Notes: generated from the sequence alone by a model not told the origin. A stretch of DNA of 28,066 nt from Actinomycetes bacterium (GCA_023437745.1 JAEZFI010000217.1:1-28066), one strand, 5' to 3'; counted from the first letter of the stretch, positions 15,295 to 23,148 are shown. Program-made: numbers and translations.

Positions 15295-16367
15295 CGAGCC
15301 CCACCACCGCGAGCACACCTCCTCCCTCCGCCGACACCGGCGGCCACGTCGACCGGGTCCTGCTGGCCGCGCCGCGCGGCTTCTGCGCGGGGGTGGAGAT
15401 GGCGATCAAGGCCCTGGCGTGGATGGTCCGGCTCTTCCCCCCGCCCGTCTACTGCTACCACGAGATCGTCCACAACCAGCGGGTGGTCGAGCGCTTCCGT
15501 GACCTCGGCGTGGTGTTCGTCGACGGCATCGAGGAGGTGCCGCCGGGCAGCCCGGTGATGCTGTCCGCCCACGGGTCGGCGCCCGAGGTGGTGGCCGACG
15601 CCCGCGCCTCGGGCGGCGTGGTGGTGGACGCCGTCTGCCCGCTGGTCACGAAGGTCCACCACGAGGTGAAGGTCCGAAGCGGCCGGGGCTACCAGATCGT
15701 CTACATCGGCCACGAGGGGCACGAGGAGGCCGAGGGCACCATGGCCGTCGCACCCGAGGCGATGTGGCGCGTCGAGTCCGTCGCCGAGGTCGCCGCGTTG
15801 CCCGAGTTCGAGACGCCCGTGGCGCTCCTCGCCCAGACCACCCTGAGCCATCGCGACTGGGCGGACGTCAAGGAGGCGACGCTGGATCGCTACCCCGAGC
15901 TCTGGCTGCCGGGCCGCTCGGACCTCTGCTTCGCCACGACGAACCGCCAGTCCGCGCTGATGGAGATCGCACCGCAGTGCGACGCCGTCATCGTGGTGGG
16001 CTCGGCGAACTCCTCGAACACCCTCGCCCTCGAGAAGTTGGCCCGGGCCGCCGGGTGCGCCAGCGTCACACGTGTGAACGACGCCGCGGAGGTGCCCGAC
16101 GACCTGTCCGGCACCGTCGGCGTGACCGCCGGGGCCTCGGCGCCCGAGGAGCTGGTCGAGGCGGTCATCGCGCACCTCGCCCCGCGGGAGGGCGTGACCG
16201 AGGTCCGCATCACGGACGAGGACGAGTACTTCCCCCCGCCCCGGAACCTTCGGGCGCTGGTGGGGGCGATCGAGTCGGCGGCGGGAGCGCTGTTCGGGGC
16301 GGCCTCCGCCGAGTCGAGCTGGGACCGGAGCACCGGCGCCAGCGACGTCCTCGCCGACCTCGCGTAG
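15291..16367 (+). CDS. ispH: 4-hydroxy-3-methylbut-2-enyl diphosphate reductase
   Basis: IspH makes isopentenyl and dimethylallyl diphosphate from HMBPP in the last step of the MEP pathway, using a 4Fe-4S cluster. The three cluster cysteines are seen at Cys32 (PRGFCAGV), Cys116 (DAVCPLV) and Cys213 (SDLCFATTNRQ). Substrate-binding histidines and the catalytic Glu lie in HEIVHN (57-62), SAHGSAP (93-99) and GHEGHEEAEG (140-149), and the loop GSANSSNT follows. The 358-residue length is somewhat above the E. coli protein because of an 18-residue Pro/Ser/Thr lead and a C-terminal extension of about 30 residues. The start is a GTG overlapping the upstream lipoprotein gene by 4 bases. Confidence 0.97.
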   Translation: MTSPTTASTPPPSADTGGHVDRVLLAAPRGFCAGVEMAIKALAWMVRLFPPPVYCYHEIVHNQRVVERFRDLGVVFVDGIEEVPPGSPVMLSAHGSAPEVVADARASGGVVVDAVCPLVTKVHHEVKVRSGRGYQIVYIGHEGHEEAEGTMAVAPEAMWRVESVAEVAALPEFETPVALLAQTTLSHRDWADVKEATLDRYPELWLPGRSDLCFATTNRQSALMEIAPQCDAVIVVGSANSSNTLALEKLARAAGCASVTRVNDAAEVPDDLSGTVGVTAGASAPEELVEAVIAHLAPREGVTEVRITDEDEYFPPPRNLRALVGAIESAAGALFGAASAESSWDRSTGASDVLADLA

Positions 16368-16369
16368 CC

Positions 16370-16465
16370 CACTGGGCCGGGCCAACTCCGCTCAGGCTCG
16401 GCCTCGTTCCTCGGCCTTCTTCGCTGCGTTACCCGGCCTGACTCATCACTGGGCCGGGCCAACTC
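16370..16465. repeat. 19-nt direct repeat flanking the ispH/plsC convergent gap
   Basis: CACTGGGCCGGGCCAACTC occurs at 16370-16388 and again at 16447-16465, 77 bases apart, almost exactly bounding the gap between the convergent ispH and plsC genes. The second copy runs into the plsC stop codon. The 58 bases between are rich in GGCC and CTTCTTCG runs. A stem CCCGGCC (16432-16438) / GGCCGGG (16452-16458) lies at the right edge and could end either transcript. Confidence 0.75.
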
Positions 16466-17156
16466 AGGCGGCGCCGGCGAGGCGCTGGGCCTCGTCGTAG
16501 AGGACCTGGAGCCGCTCGCGGAGCTGCTCGCTGAACGCCTTCACGTCGCTGCGGGGGACCCGGCCCTCCAGCGGGACGTCGGGGTAGATCGGCTCCCCCA
16601 CGACCACGACGACCTTCCGGGGGCGGATCATCTTCGAGCCGATCGGCATCGCGAGATCCGAGCCGCCGAGGCCGATCGGCACGATCGGGACGCGCTGGCG
16701 GCAGGCCACGAAGGCGGGACCGTCGAGCAGCTCCTCGACGACCGGGCCTTCGCGGCGCCGACCCTCGGGGAACATCACGAGCGGCTGGCCGTCGGCGACC
16801 ACGTCGAGGCACGTCGCGAGCGACGCCCGGTCGACGGTGTCGCGCTTCACCGGGAACGCGCCCATCGCCCTCAGGAACCGCTCGACGGGCCCGCCGATGA
16901 AGATCGAGTCCTTCGCCATCCAGCGGACCCGTCGGGGGCACGCCAGGGCCGGGAGCAGGAAGTCGATGTTGGAGCGGTGGACCGGCGACAGCACGTACGC
17001 ACCCGTCGCCGGGAACCGCTCGACCCCGTGCACCTCGAGCCGCCAATAGAGCCGCGCCAGCACCCGGCCCAGGCTGCGCAGGACTCGGTACAGCGCACCG
17101 GCTCCCGGGCCCCGGCCCGTCTCGACGGCCGTCCGGTCACCGCGACCGCTGTGCAT
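16464..17156 (-). CDS. plsC: 1-acyl-sn-glycerol-3-phosphate acyltransferase
   Basis: A 230-residue PlsC-family acyltransferase that would convert lysophosphatidate to phosphatidate at the membrane. The HX4D catalytic motif is HRSNID (His60-Asp65), the second block appears as a GxF..R segment (GAFPVKRDTVD, about 99-109), FPEGRRR (129-135) binds the glycerol phosphate, and a VPIVPIG strand follows as usual. Length fits. The start ATG lies 20 bases inside the 3' end of the aroA-cmk fusion, implying coupled translation at the end of a long operon. cmk-plsC is a common pair in actinobacteria and Firmicutes. Acyl donor (ACP or CoA) is not decided by sequence. Confidence 0.93.
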   Translation of the reverse strand: MHSGRGDRTAVETGRGPGAGALYRVLRSLGRVLARLYWRLEVHGVERFPATGAYVLSPVHRSNIDFLLPALACPRRVRWMAKDSIFIGGPVERFLRAMGAFPVKRDTVDRASLATCLDVVADGQPLVMFPEGRRREGPVVEELLDGPAFVACRQRVPIVPIGLGGSDLAMPIGSKMIRPRKVVVVVGEPIYPDVPLEGRVPRSDVKAFSEQLRERLQVLYDEAQRLAGAA

Positions 17157-19098
17157 CGCCCACCTCCCGGTGATATCGCTCCACGACGATCCCCACGACC
17201 TCGTCGATGGTCAGGTCCGTCGTGTCGACGACGAGCGCGTCGGCGGCCTCGTGGAGCGGCGAGTCGTCCCGGGTGGAGTCCAGGTGGTCGCGGCGCGCCA
17301 GCTCCTCGGCCACTCGCTCCACGTCGGCCTCGTCCATCTCGTTGCGCTCCGTGGCCCGCCGGCGGGCCCTGGCCAGCGGCGAAGCGTTCAGGAACACCTT
17401 CACGGCCGCATCGGGGAACACGACGGTGCCGATGTCTCGCCCTTCGACCACGCCGCCGCCGTGCGCCTTCATCCACACCCGCTGGCGACGCCGCATCTCC
17501 GTGCGCACACCGGAGTGGGCGGCCACCACGGACACGGCGCCCGTGACCTCCGGGCCCCGGATCGCACTCGTGACGTCGACCCCGTCGACCAGCACCTGCT
17601 CGGTCGTCACGTCCAGCACCATGTCGCGGCTCACGGCGGACACCGCATCGGCGTCGCCGACGTCCACGCCGGCGTCCTGGGCCGCCCACGTCACGGCCCG
17701 GTACATCGCCCCGGTGTCGAGGTACGGGATGCCGAGCCGGTCGCTCACCAGACGCGCGACCGTCGACTTCCCCGACCCTGCGGGGCCGTCGATCGCGACC
17801 ACGCCGCGACCCGCGCCCTCGGTGTCGACGCGCCGCAGCTGGTCGAGGCGCTCGAAGAAGTCGGGGAAGGTCTTGGCCACGACGTCGGGGTCGGCGATGA
17901 CCACCCCGGGGACCCGGAGCCCGCACACGGCGAAGCTCATGGCCATCCTGTGGTCGTCGTACGTCTGCACGATGCCGCCCTGGACCGGGCCGGGCTGGAC
18001 CCTGAAACCGTCGGGCAGCTCCTCCGCGGCCACCCCCAAGCGGCTGAGCTCCTCGACCACCGCGGCGATGCGGTCGGTCTCCTTGGCCCGGATGAAGCCG
18101 ATCCCGGACACGATGGTGGGCCCTTCGGCGAACGGGGCGATGGCACCCAGCGTCTGCGCCGTGTCGGAGATGTCGGCCATGTCGACGTCGACCCCCTCGA
18201 GCTGCTCCGGTCCGGTCACCTCGATCGACGACTCGCCGACCTCGACGTGCGCCCCCATCCGGGCGAGGACGTCGACGAACCGGACGTCGCCCTGGAGCGA
18301 CGAGCGGCCGAGCCCGTCCACGCGGACGCGGCCACCGCACACGGCCGCGGCGGCGAAGAAGTACGAGGCCGCCGACGCGTCGGGCTCGATCACGTAGTCG
18401 GCCGCGGTGTAGCCCGTCGGCGCCACGGCGAACCTCCGCAGGTCGGCGCCGACCTCGACCTCCGCGCCGAAGGCCCGCATGACCTGCACCGTCATCGTGA
18501 CGTAGGGCCCGCTCTGGAGCTCGCCCGCCACGATCAGCTCCAACCCGGACGTGAGCGCGGGAGCCGCGAGCAGGAGGCCAGAGAGGAACTGGCTCGACAC
18601 GTCACCTGCGACCTCGAGCCGACCCGACCAGTCCATGCCGCCGCGCAACGTGACCGGCAGATGGCCCTCGCTGCCCTCGACCCCGACACCGGCGGACGCG
18701 AGCGCGGCGAACCCGTCGCCCATGGGGCGCTCCCGCAACGGGACGCCGCCGTCGAGGGTCACGGGTCCGCGTGCCAGCCCTGCGACCGCCATCAGGAACC
18801 GCGAGGTGGTGCCGGACAGTCGGGCGTCCACGGCGACGGGGCCCTCCCGGAGCGCGCCGCCCGTGCCGGTGACCACCGCGTCCGGGCCGTCGACCACGTC
18901 GATCGCGGCGCCGAGGGCACGGAGGCCGTCGAGCATCGCGTGGGTGTCGTCGGCCAGGAGGATGCCTGAGAGCCGGGACGTGCCGGTGGCGAGCGCCGCG
19001 CACACGAGCGCCCGGTTCGTGAGGCTCTTCGAGCCCGGCAGGGCGACCACCGCGTCGGGCGGCGCGTCGAGCGGCTCGACCGCTCGCGTGCCGGTCAT
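17137..19098 (-). CDS. Fused EPSP synthase - cytidylate kinase
   Basis: A single 653-residue frame joins two complete enzymes. Residues 1-425 are AroA, which joins phosphoenolpyruvate and shikimate 3-phosphate: PGSKSLTNR (21-29, Lys24), SGTTSR (95-100), KETDR (339-343) and DDHRMAMS (381-388) are in place. Residues 432-653 are cytidylate kinase (Cmk), which phosphorylates CMP/dCMP: P-loop GPAGSGKST at 438-446, DTGAMYRA (461-468) and GRDIGTVVFP. Only about ten residues (LRRVDTEGAGRG) link the two. No stop or frameshift separates them, and both parts are of normal length. The ATG overlaps the tyrA stop as ATGA. The fusion links the shikimate pathway and pyrimidine nucleotides physically, though a functional advantage is not shown. 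Confidence 0.97.
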   Translation of the reverse strand: MTGTRAVEPLDAPPDAVVALPGSKSLTNRALVCAALATGTSRLSGILLADDTHAMLDGLRALGAAIDVVDGPDAVVTGTGGALREGPVAVDARLSGTTSRFLMAVAGLARGPVTLDGGVPLRERPMGDGFAALASAGVGVEGSEGHLPVTLRGGMDWSGRLEVAGDVSSQFLSGLLLAAPALTSGLELIVAGELQSGPYVTMTVQVMRAFGAEVEVGADLRRFAVAPTGYTAADYVIEPDASAASYFFAAAAVCGGRVRVDGLGRSSLQGDVRFVDVLARMGAHVEVGESSIEVTGPEQLEGVDVDMADISDTAQTLGAIAPFAEGPTIVSGIGFIRAKETDRIAAVVEELSRLGVAAEELPDGFRVQPGPVQGGIVQTYDDHRMAMSFAVCGLRVPGVVIADPDVVAKTFPDFFERLDQLRRVDTEGAGRGVVAIDGPAGSGKSTVARLVSDRLGIPYLDTGAMYRAVTWAAQDAGVDVGDADAVSAVSRDMVLDVTTEQVLVDGVDVTSAIRGPEVTGAVSVVAAHSGVRTEMRRRQRVWMKAHGGGVVEGRDIGTVVFPDAAVKVFLNASPLARARRRATERNEMDEADVERVAEELARRDHLDSTRDDSPLHEAADALVVDTTDLTIDEVVGIVVERYHREVGDAQRSR

Positions 19099-20171
19099 CG
19101 GAGCCTCCGCTCGGCGACCACGAAGTCCAGGGCGTCGAGCGCCTCCGCCAGCTGGTCGGCCTGCCGTTCGTCCACCACCATCACGAGCACGCCGCGCTGC
19201 CCCTCGGCGGAGTGCGCGATCTCGATGTCGTAGATGTTGACCCCCTCGCGTGTGGCGGTGGTGGTGACCTCGGCGAGCGAGCCCGGCCGGTCCTCGATCA
19301 CGATCCGCAGCTCGACCAGCGAGTCGGGCAGCGTCGACGCGAGCGGAAGGTTGGTCCTGGCGGTGCGCGCCGCCTCGAGCCGGGCGAGGAGGCCCGCTCG
19401 GTCGGAGCCGGCCACGATGCGGCGCAGCTCGACGAGCTCGTCGACGAGGGCCCCGAGGACGTCGTCGATGGCGGCGGCGTTCTCCGAGCAGATGTCGGGC
19501 CAGATGCCCGGGTGCCCCGACGCGATCCTCGTCATGTCGCGGAACCCCCCGGCTGCCATGCGCAGGAGGGCGGCGTGGTCACGGCTGCGGGCCGACGCCA
19601 GCCCCATCAGGGCGGCCGCCGTCAGGTGCGGCACGTGCGAGATCGTCGCGACCACCTGGTCGTGGTCCGTGGCGGACATGGTCACGACCTCGGCACCGGT
19701 CTCGGTGACGGCGTGGTGGACGAGCGCGTACGCGGCGGGGTCGGTGTCCGGGCCCGGCGTGAGCACCCAGGTCGCACCGGCGAACATCGTCGAGCGGGCA
19801 CCGGCGACGCCCTCCTGCTCGGAACCCGCCATCGGGTGTCCGCCCACGAAGCGTGGGTCGGCGACACGCTCGACGATCGGGCCCTTCACCGAGCCGACGT
19901 CCGTCACCGCCGCTGACGGGTGCGCCTCGAGGGCCGCCGCGGCGGCATCGGGGATCGCGCCGACCGGCATGGCGAGGACGACCAGCTGTGCGTCGGGGTC
20001 CTCACCGACCTCGTCGATCGCCCCCGAGGCCAGCGCTGCCGCTACGACGGCGGGGTCCCGGTCGCTGCCGACCACGTGCCAGCCGGCCGCTCGCAGCGCC
20101 AGGCCCACCGAGCCACCGATCAGCCCCGTTCCGATCAGCTGGGCCCGTGGTGCCTCGTCGCCCGGCGCCAT
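19095..20171 (-). CDS. tyrA: Prephenate dehydrogenase with C-terminal ACT domain
   Basis: A 358-residue enzyme of tyrosine synthesis, oxidising prephenate (or arogenate) with NAD(P). The Rossmann loop is GTGLIGGSVG (14-23). GGHPMAGSE (110-118) carries His112, near the conserved active-site residues of the family, and the SHVPHL segment lies further along. The last 70 residues form an ACT domain (about 287-358: LRIVIEDRPGSLAEVTTTA), which usually senses tyrosine or another amino acid, so feedback control is likely. The start is the ATG sharing one base with the aroH stop (TGATG), which fixes it against a longer upstream reading. The stop overlaps aroA-cmk by 4 bases. Prephenate versus arogenate use cannot be told. 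Confidence 0.95.
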   Translation of the reverse strand: MAPGDEAPRAQLIGTGLIGGSVGLALRAAGWHVVGSDRDPAVVAAALASGAIDEVGEDPDAQLVVLAMPVGAIPDAAAAALEAHPSAAVTDVGSVKGPIVERVADPRFVGGHPMAGSEQEGVAGARSTMFAGATWVLTPGPDTDPAAYALVHHAVTETGAEVVTMSATDHDQVVATISHVPHLTAAALMGLASARSRDHAALLRMAAGGFRDMTRIASGHPGIWPDICSENAAAIDDVLGALVDELVELRRIVAGSDRAGLLARLEAARTARTNLPLASTLPDSLVELRIVIEDRPGSLAEVTTTATREGVNIYDIEIAHSAEGQRGVLVMVVDERQADQLAEALDALDFVVAERRLR

Positions 20172-20539
20172 CACTCGGGCAGGTCGTCCCGCAGGCCGCG
20201 GGCGCCCTCGAGGTACACGTGGCGCAGCTCGGAGCGGTCCAACGTCGTGTTCAGGTGCATGAGCACCCGGATGCACTGGGGTGTGGCGCCGTCGACCGAC
20301 AGCTCACGGGCGCAGATCAACGGCACGTCGCCCAGCCCGATGGTGCGGGCGGCCGTGGCGGGGAACATCGAGTGCAGGTCGTCCGTGGCGGTGAACAGGA
20401 TCGAGATCAGGTCGTCGTGCGAGACCGCGTTGCGCTGGAGCATCTCCTGCAGCAGCTCCACCACCCGCGACGAGATGTGCTCGACCTCGTCGACCTCGAA
20501 GGTGGTGGCGCCCCGGAGGGCGCGTACGGCTGCAGACAC
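20171..20539 (-). CDS. aroH: Chorismate mutase, AroH class
   Basis: A 122-residue monofunctional chorismate mutase of the trimeric AroH fold, turning chorismate into prephenate, the substrate of the TyrA encoded next. Compared with the B. subtilis enzyme, the active-site residues are present: Arg9 in LRGATT (Bsu Arg7), Glu in CARELSV (Bsu Glu78), Arg in CIRVLM (Bsu Arg90) and Tyr in RHVYLEGARGL (Bsu Tyr108). ATDDLHSMFPA also matches the family. The start is GTG 20539; a longer reading would put about 60 Arg/Pro-rich residues ahead and is rejected. It begins 11 bases after the rluB stop. TAGAGT sits 8 bases before the GTG, but its TAG is also the rluB stop codon. Confidence 0.95.
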   Translation of the reverse strand: MSAAVRALRGATTFEVDEVEHISSRVVELLQEMLQRNAVSHDDLISILFTATDDLHSMFPATAARTIGLGDVPLICARELSVDGATPQCIRVLMHLNTTLDRSELRHVYLEGARGLRDDLPE

Positions 20540-20550
20540 GGGACGTGACT

Positions 20551-21321
20551 CTACCGTGGCCTCGGAGGGCGCTCGGGGCGTCCCCGACCCTCCCCGACCG
20601 ACCGTTCGAGCGCCCGGACCTCGTCGGTCGTGAGCTGCCGCCACTCCCCGGGTGCCAGCTGGTGGTCCCGCAACGGCCCGATCCGGGTGCGGACGAGGCG
20701 CACGACGGGATGGCCCACGGCCTCGCACATGCGGCGCACCTGGCGGTTGCGGCCCTCGTGGATGATCAGCCGGAGGAGGGACGGCTCGAGCAGCGAGACC
20801 TGCGCGGGTGCGGTGATCCCGTCCTCCAGCTCCACGCCGTCGCGCAACCGCCGGAGCGCGCCTCGCGAGGGCTGCCCCTCGACCTGCGCGAGGTACTCCT
20901 TCTCGACCCCGAACGACGGGTGCGTGATGCGGTGGGTCAGGGTCCCGTCGTTGGTCAGCAGCAGCAGCCCCTCCGTCTGGGCATCGAGGCGACCGACCGG
21001 CACGACCCGCGGGCGGTCGGGCACCAGCTCGACGACGGTGGGTCGGCCGTGGGTGTCGGCGGCGGTGCTCACCACCCCTGCGGGCTTGTTGAGGAGGTAG
21101 ACGACGAGGCCCTCGCGGGTGCCGATCGGCGTGCCGTCGACGGCGATCTCGTCGTGCTCCGGATCGGCTCGGTCACCGAGGCGGGCCACCACGCCCCCGA
21201 CCGTCACGCGGCCGGCGTCGATCAGGTCCTCGCAGACCCTCCGGCTGCCGATCCCGGCGCGGGCGAGGATCTTCTGGAGGCGTTCGCCCTGGTCGCCGTC
21301 GTCAGGCGGGGTCGCGGTCAT
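20551..21321 (-). CDS. rluB: Ribosomal pseudouridine synthase, RluB/RsuA family
   Basis: A 256-residue pseudouridine synthase. Residues 13-60 form an S4 RNA-binding domain (ERLQKILARAGIGSRRVCE). The catalytic domain follows with NKPAGVVST (78-86), the catalytic Asp113 in GRLDAQTEGLLLLTNDG and the RNRQVRRMCEAVGHPV motif of the RsuA/RluB/RluE/RluF branch. Its place after scpB, as in mycobacteria and Bacillus, favours RluB, which modifies helix 80 of 23S rRNA, though RsuA-like specificity cannot be excluded. The ATG lies 20 bases inside the 3' end of scpB, so translation is probably coupled. Confidence 0.95.
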   Translation of the reverse strand: MTATPPDDGDQGERLQKILARAGIGSRRVCEDLIDAGRVTVGGVVARLGDRADPEHDEIAVDGTPIGTREGLVVYLLNKPAGVVSTAADTHGRPTVVELVPDRPRVVPVGRLDAQTEGLLLLTNDGTLTHRITHPSFGVEKEYLAQVEGQPSRGALRRLRDGVELEDGITAPAQVSLLEPSLLRLIIHEGRNRQVRRMCEAVGHPVVRLVRTRIGPLRDHQLAPGEWRQLTTDEVRALERSVGEGRGRPERPPRPR

Positions 21322-22153
21322 CGGTGCCCTCGGGCCGATCCGCCAGCACCGACATGGCGTCGAGCGGTTCGTCCGACGCGGCACCGAACCCGTCGTCGGT
21401 GAGGTCGAGGGGCGTCTCGTGCGCCCCGAGGTCGATGGTGTCGTCGATCGTGGGCTCGTCGATCGCCGCCCCGGCGAAGGTGGCGCCACCCTCGGGCTCG
21501 GCCTCGGATCCGACCTCGGACTCCGCCGTGAGCTCGCCGTCCATCTCGACCAGCAGCCCCTGCTCGAGCGCCTCGAGCACGTCGGGCCCCGGCACGAACT
21601 CACCGAGCGCAGGTAGCTCGTCGATGGCGTTCAGGCCCAGCTTCTCGAGGAACGTGGACGTCGTCCCGAAGAGGATCGCCTGCCCGGGCCCAGGATCACG
21701 CGCCAGCTCGGCGATGTAGCCCCGCTGCTGCAGGGTCCGCATGACGCCGTCGACGTTCACCCCGCGGATCGCCGCCACCTGCGCCCGCGAGATCGGCTGC
21801 TTGTAGGCGACGATGGCCAGCGTCTCGAGCGCCGCGGCGGACAGCCGGGCCGACTGCCCCGAGAGCACGAACCGCTCGACGTAGGGCGACATGTCGGCGC
21901 AGCTCTGGAAGCGCCACCCACCGGCGACCTTGACCAGCTCGAACCCGCGGCGTTCGGACCGGTAGGCCTCCGCCAGCTCCTCGCAGATCGCCTCGACCCG
22001 CTCGGCGGACACCTCGGTGAGCTGCGCCAGCAGGCGAGGGTCGGCGGGCTCGTCGGTCACCATGATGATGGCCTCGATGGCCCGGCGCGCCTCGTCCGAC
22101 GCCGGCGCGCCCTCGCCTCGATCGGTCGTCGTCGTGACGTCGGTGTCGTCCAT
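21302..22153 (-). CDS. scpB: Segregation and condensation protein B
   Basis: A 283-residue ScpB, the winged-helix partner that dimerises and binds the kleisin ScpA in the SMC condensin complex. The two winged-helix domains span about residues 22-195; LETLAIVAYKQPISRAQV with IRGVNVDGVMRTL is the family hallmark. Beyond about residue 210 the chain becomes a long acidic, low-complexity tail (many Glu/Asp), about 70 residues longer than the B. subtilis protein and probably disordered. ATG 22153 has GGGGA seven bases upstream. It follows scpA by 32 bases and overlaps rluB by 20 bases. Confidence 0.96.
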   Translation of the reverse strand: MDDTDVTTTTDRGEGAPASDEARRAIEAIIMVTDEPADPRLLAQLTEVSAERVEAICEELAEAYRSERRGFELVKVAGGWRFQSCADMSPYVERFVLSGQSARLSAAALETLAIVAYKQPISRAQVAAIRGVNVDGVMRTLQQRGYIAELARDPGPGQAILFGTTSTFLEKLGLNAIDELPALGEFVPGPDVLEALEQGLLVEMDGELTAESEVGSEAEPEGGATFAGAAIDEPTIDDTIDLGAHETPLDLTDDGFGAASDEPLDAMSVLADRPEGTDDRDPA

Positions 22154-22185
22154 GTGGTCCCCAGTCCGTTCAGTGCGTCGCCGGC

Positions 22186-22959
22186 TCAGCCCTCGTAGGC
22201 GTCGACCAGCTCCATGCGGGCGGCTTCGGCGGAGCCGCACCACGAGATCTCGATGTCGCCGAACGCCTCGGGCTGCGAGACGTCGATGAACCCCTGCTTG
22301 AACAGCTCCAGCACGGCCAGGAACCGGACGACGATCTCGAGGCGCTCCACGAAGGCGGCGGTGAGCGACCGGAAGGTCACCCGCCCCGCGTGGGGCAGCT
22401 CCTCGATCAGCTCGGCGACCGCGTCCATGACCGACGCCCGCACCGGGGCGACGTGGAACATGTCGATGCGCGGCACCGGCTTGGGCGTGACGGCCCGGAT
22501 GAAGGCCCGTCGCAGCTGGTCCGGCGTGACCCCCTCGAGCGCGTCGGGGGTGAGGTCGATGAAGCGCTCGTCGGGTCCCACGGTGCGGGGCACTCGGTGC
22601 GCCGCCGCTGCGTGGAGCCGCTCGAGGACGATCGCAGCGTCCTTGAACGTCTTGCACTCGAGGAGCCGCGCCAGGAGCAGGTCCCGCTCCTCCCACAGCG
22701 CCAGCTCCTCGTCGAGGTCGGCGTCGTCCATGCCCGGCAGGAGGCGCCGCGCCTTGAGCTCGACGAGGGTCGCCGCGATCAGGAGGAACTCGGTGGTCAG
22801 CTCGAGGTCGAGCCGCTCCATCTTCTCCAGCTCGGCCAGGTAGGCGTCCACGATGGTGACCAGCGAGACCTCGTACAGCTCCACCTGCTCCCGCAGGATC
22901 AGGTGCAGCAGGAGGTCGAACGGCCCCTCGAAGACGGGGGTCTGCACGTCGACGGCCAT
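22186..22959 (-). CDS. scpA: Segregation and condensation protein A (kleisin)
   Basis: ScpA is the kleisin of the bacterial SMC complex, bridging SMC heads and binding ScpB. The 257-residue product starts with the conserved VFEGPFDLLLHLI segment (9-21), continues with the helical N-terminal domain (EFLLIAATLVELKARRLLP, 60-78), a charged middle, and a C-terminal winged-helix domain (about 175-245: VTFRSL, VVRFLAVLELFKQG). ATG 22959 is chosen because it gives the canonical N-terminus and is preceded by TAGCGT 7 bases upstream, a leaderless-type promoter. It heads the long scpA-scpB-rluB-aroH-tyrA-aroA/cmk-plsC operon. No parA gene precedes it, unlike in mycobacteria. Confidence 0.97.
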   Translation of the reverse strand: MAVDVQTPVFEGPFDLLLHLILREQVELYEVSLVTIVDAYLAELEKMERLDLELTTEFLLIAATLVELKARRLLPGMDDADLDEELALWEERDLLLARLLECKTFKDAAIVLERLHAAAAHRVPRTVGPDERFIDLTPDALEGVTPDQLRRAFIRAVTPKPVPRIDMFHVAPVRASVMDAVAELIEELPHAGRVTFRSLTAAFVERLEIVVRFLAVLELFKQGFIDVSQPEAFGDIEISWCGSAEAARMELVDAYEG

Positions 22960-22966
22960 GGCCGCA

Positions 22967-22972
22967 ACGCTA
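22967..22972 (-). promoter_or_regulatory. TANNNT -10 box, leaderless-type, for the scpA operon
   Basis: On the minus strand TAGCGT is followed by TGCGGCC and the ATG at 22959. This predicts transcription starting at or next to the start codon for the seven-gene scpA operon. No Shine-Dalgarno is seen. Confidence 0.5.
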
Positions 22973-23044
22973 GCAGCCCACCCCCTCCGAATGACAGAGG
23001 CGTAATTCCATCGCCCTCCCCGCCCCCCGCCCCACCCCTCCCAT

Positions 23045-23096
23045 CGTTCTGTGTCGTGGAATGCGCCAGATCTGGCGCGTCTCACGACACAGAACG
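23045..23096. repeat. Nested palindrome in the scpA/trpS divergent gap
   Basis: CGTTCTGTGTCGTG (23045-23058) is exactly repeated in inverse at 23083-23096. Between them is a second perfect palindrome of 16 bases, GCGCCAGATCTGGCGC (23063-23078), with 4x4 unpaired bases between the stems. The inner 50 bases (23046-23095) begin GTTCTGT and end ACAGAAC, the same ends and the same length as the palindrome at 14022-14071. It stands 73 bases upstream of the scpA -10 box and 46 bases before the trpS -10 box. The other 100 or so bases of this 197-base gap include a C-rich tract at 23003-23040 and nothing else recognised. Confidence 0.9.
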
Positions 23097-23142
23097 GCCC
23101 GGCAGCGGGAGGAACCGGGTTCTTGGGTCCCCCGGAGGGCGG

Positions 23143-23148
23143 TAGCTT
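23143..23148 (+). promoter_or_regulatory. TANNNT -10 box, leaderless-type, for trpS
   Basis: TAGCTTgccagcccATG: the box is 8 bases before the trpS start. TTCTTG at 23120-23125, with a 17-base spacer, is a weak -35 candidate. The spacing predicts a leaderless mRNA. Confidence 0.5.

Noticed and set aside
20548..20553. Independent promoter for aroH (TAGAGT 8 nt before the GTG)
   Set aside because: Not listed as a feature because its TAG is the rluB stop codon, so the match is partly explained by coding need, and the genes are tightly spaced on one strand.
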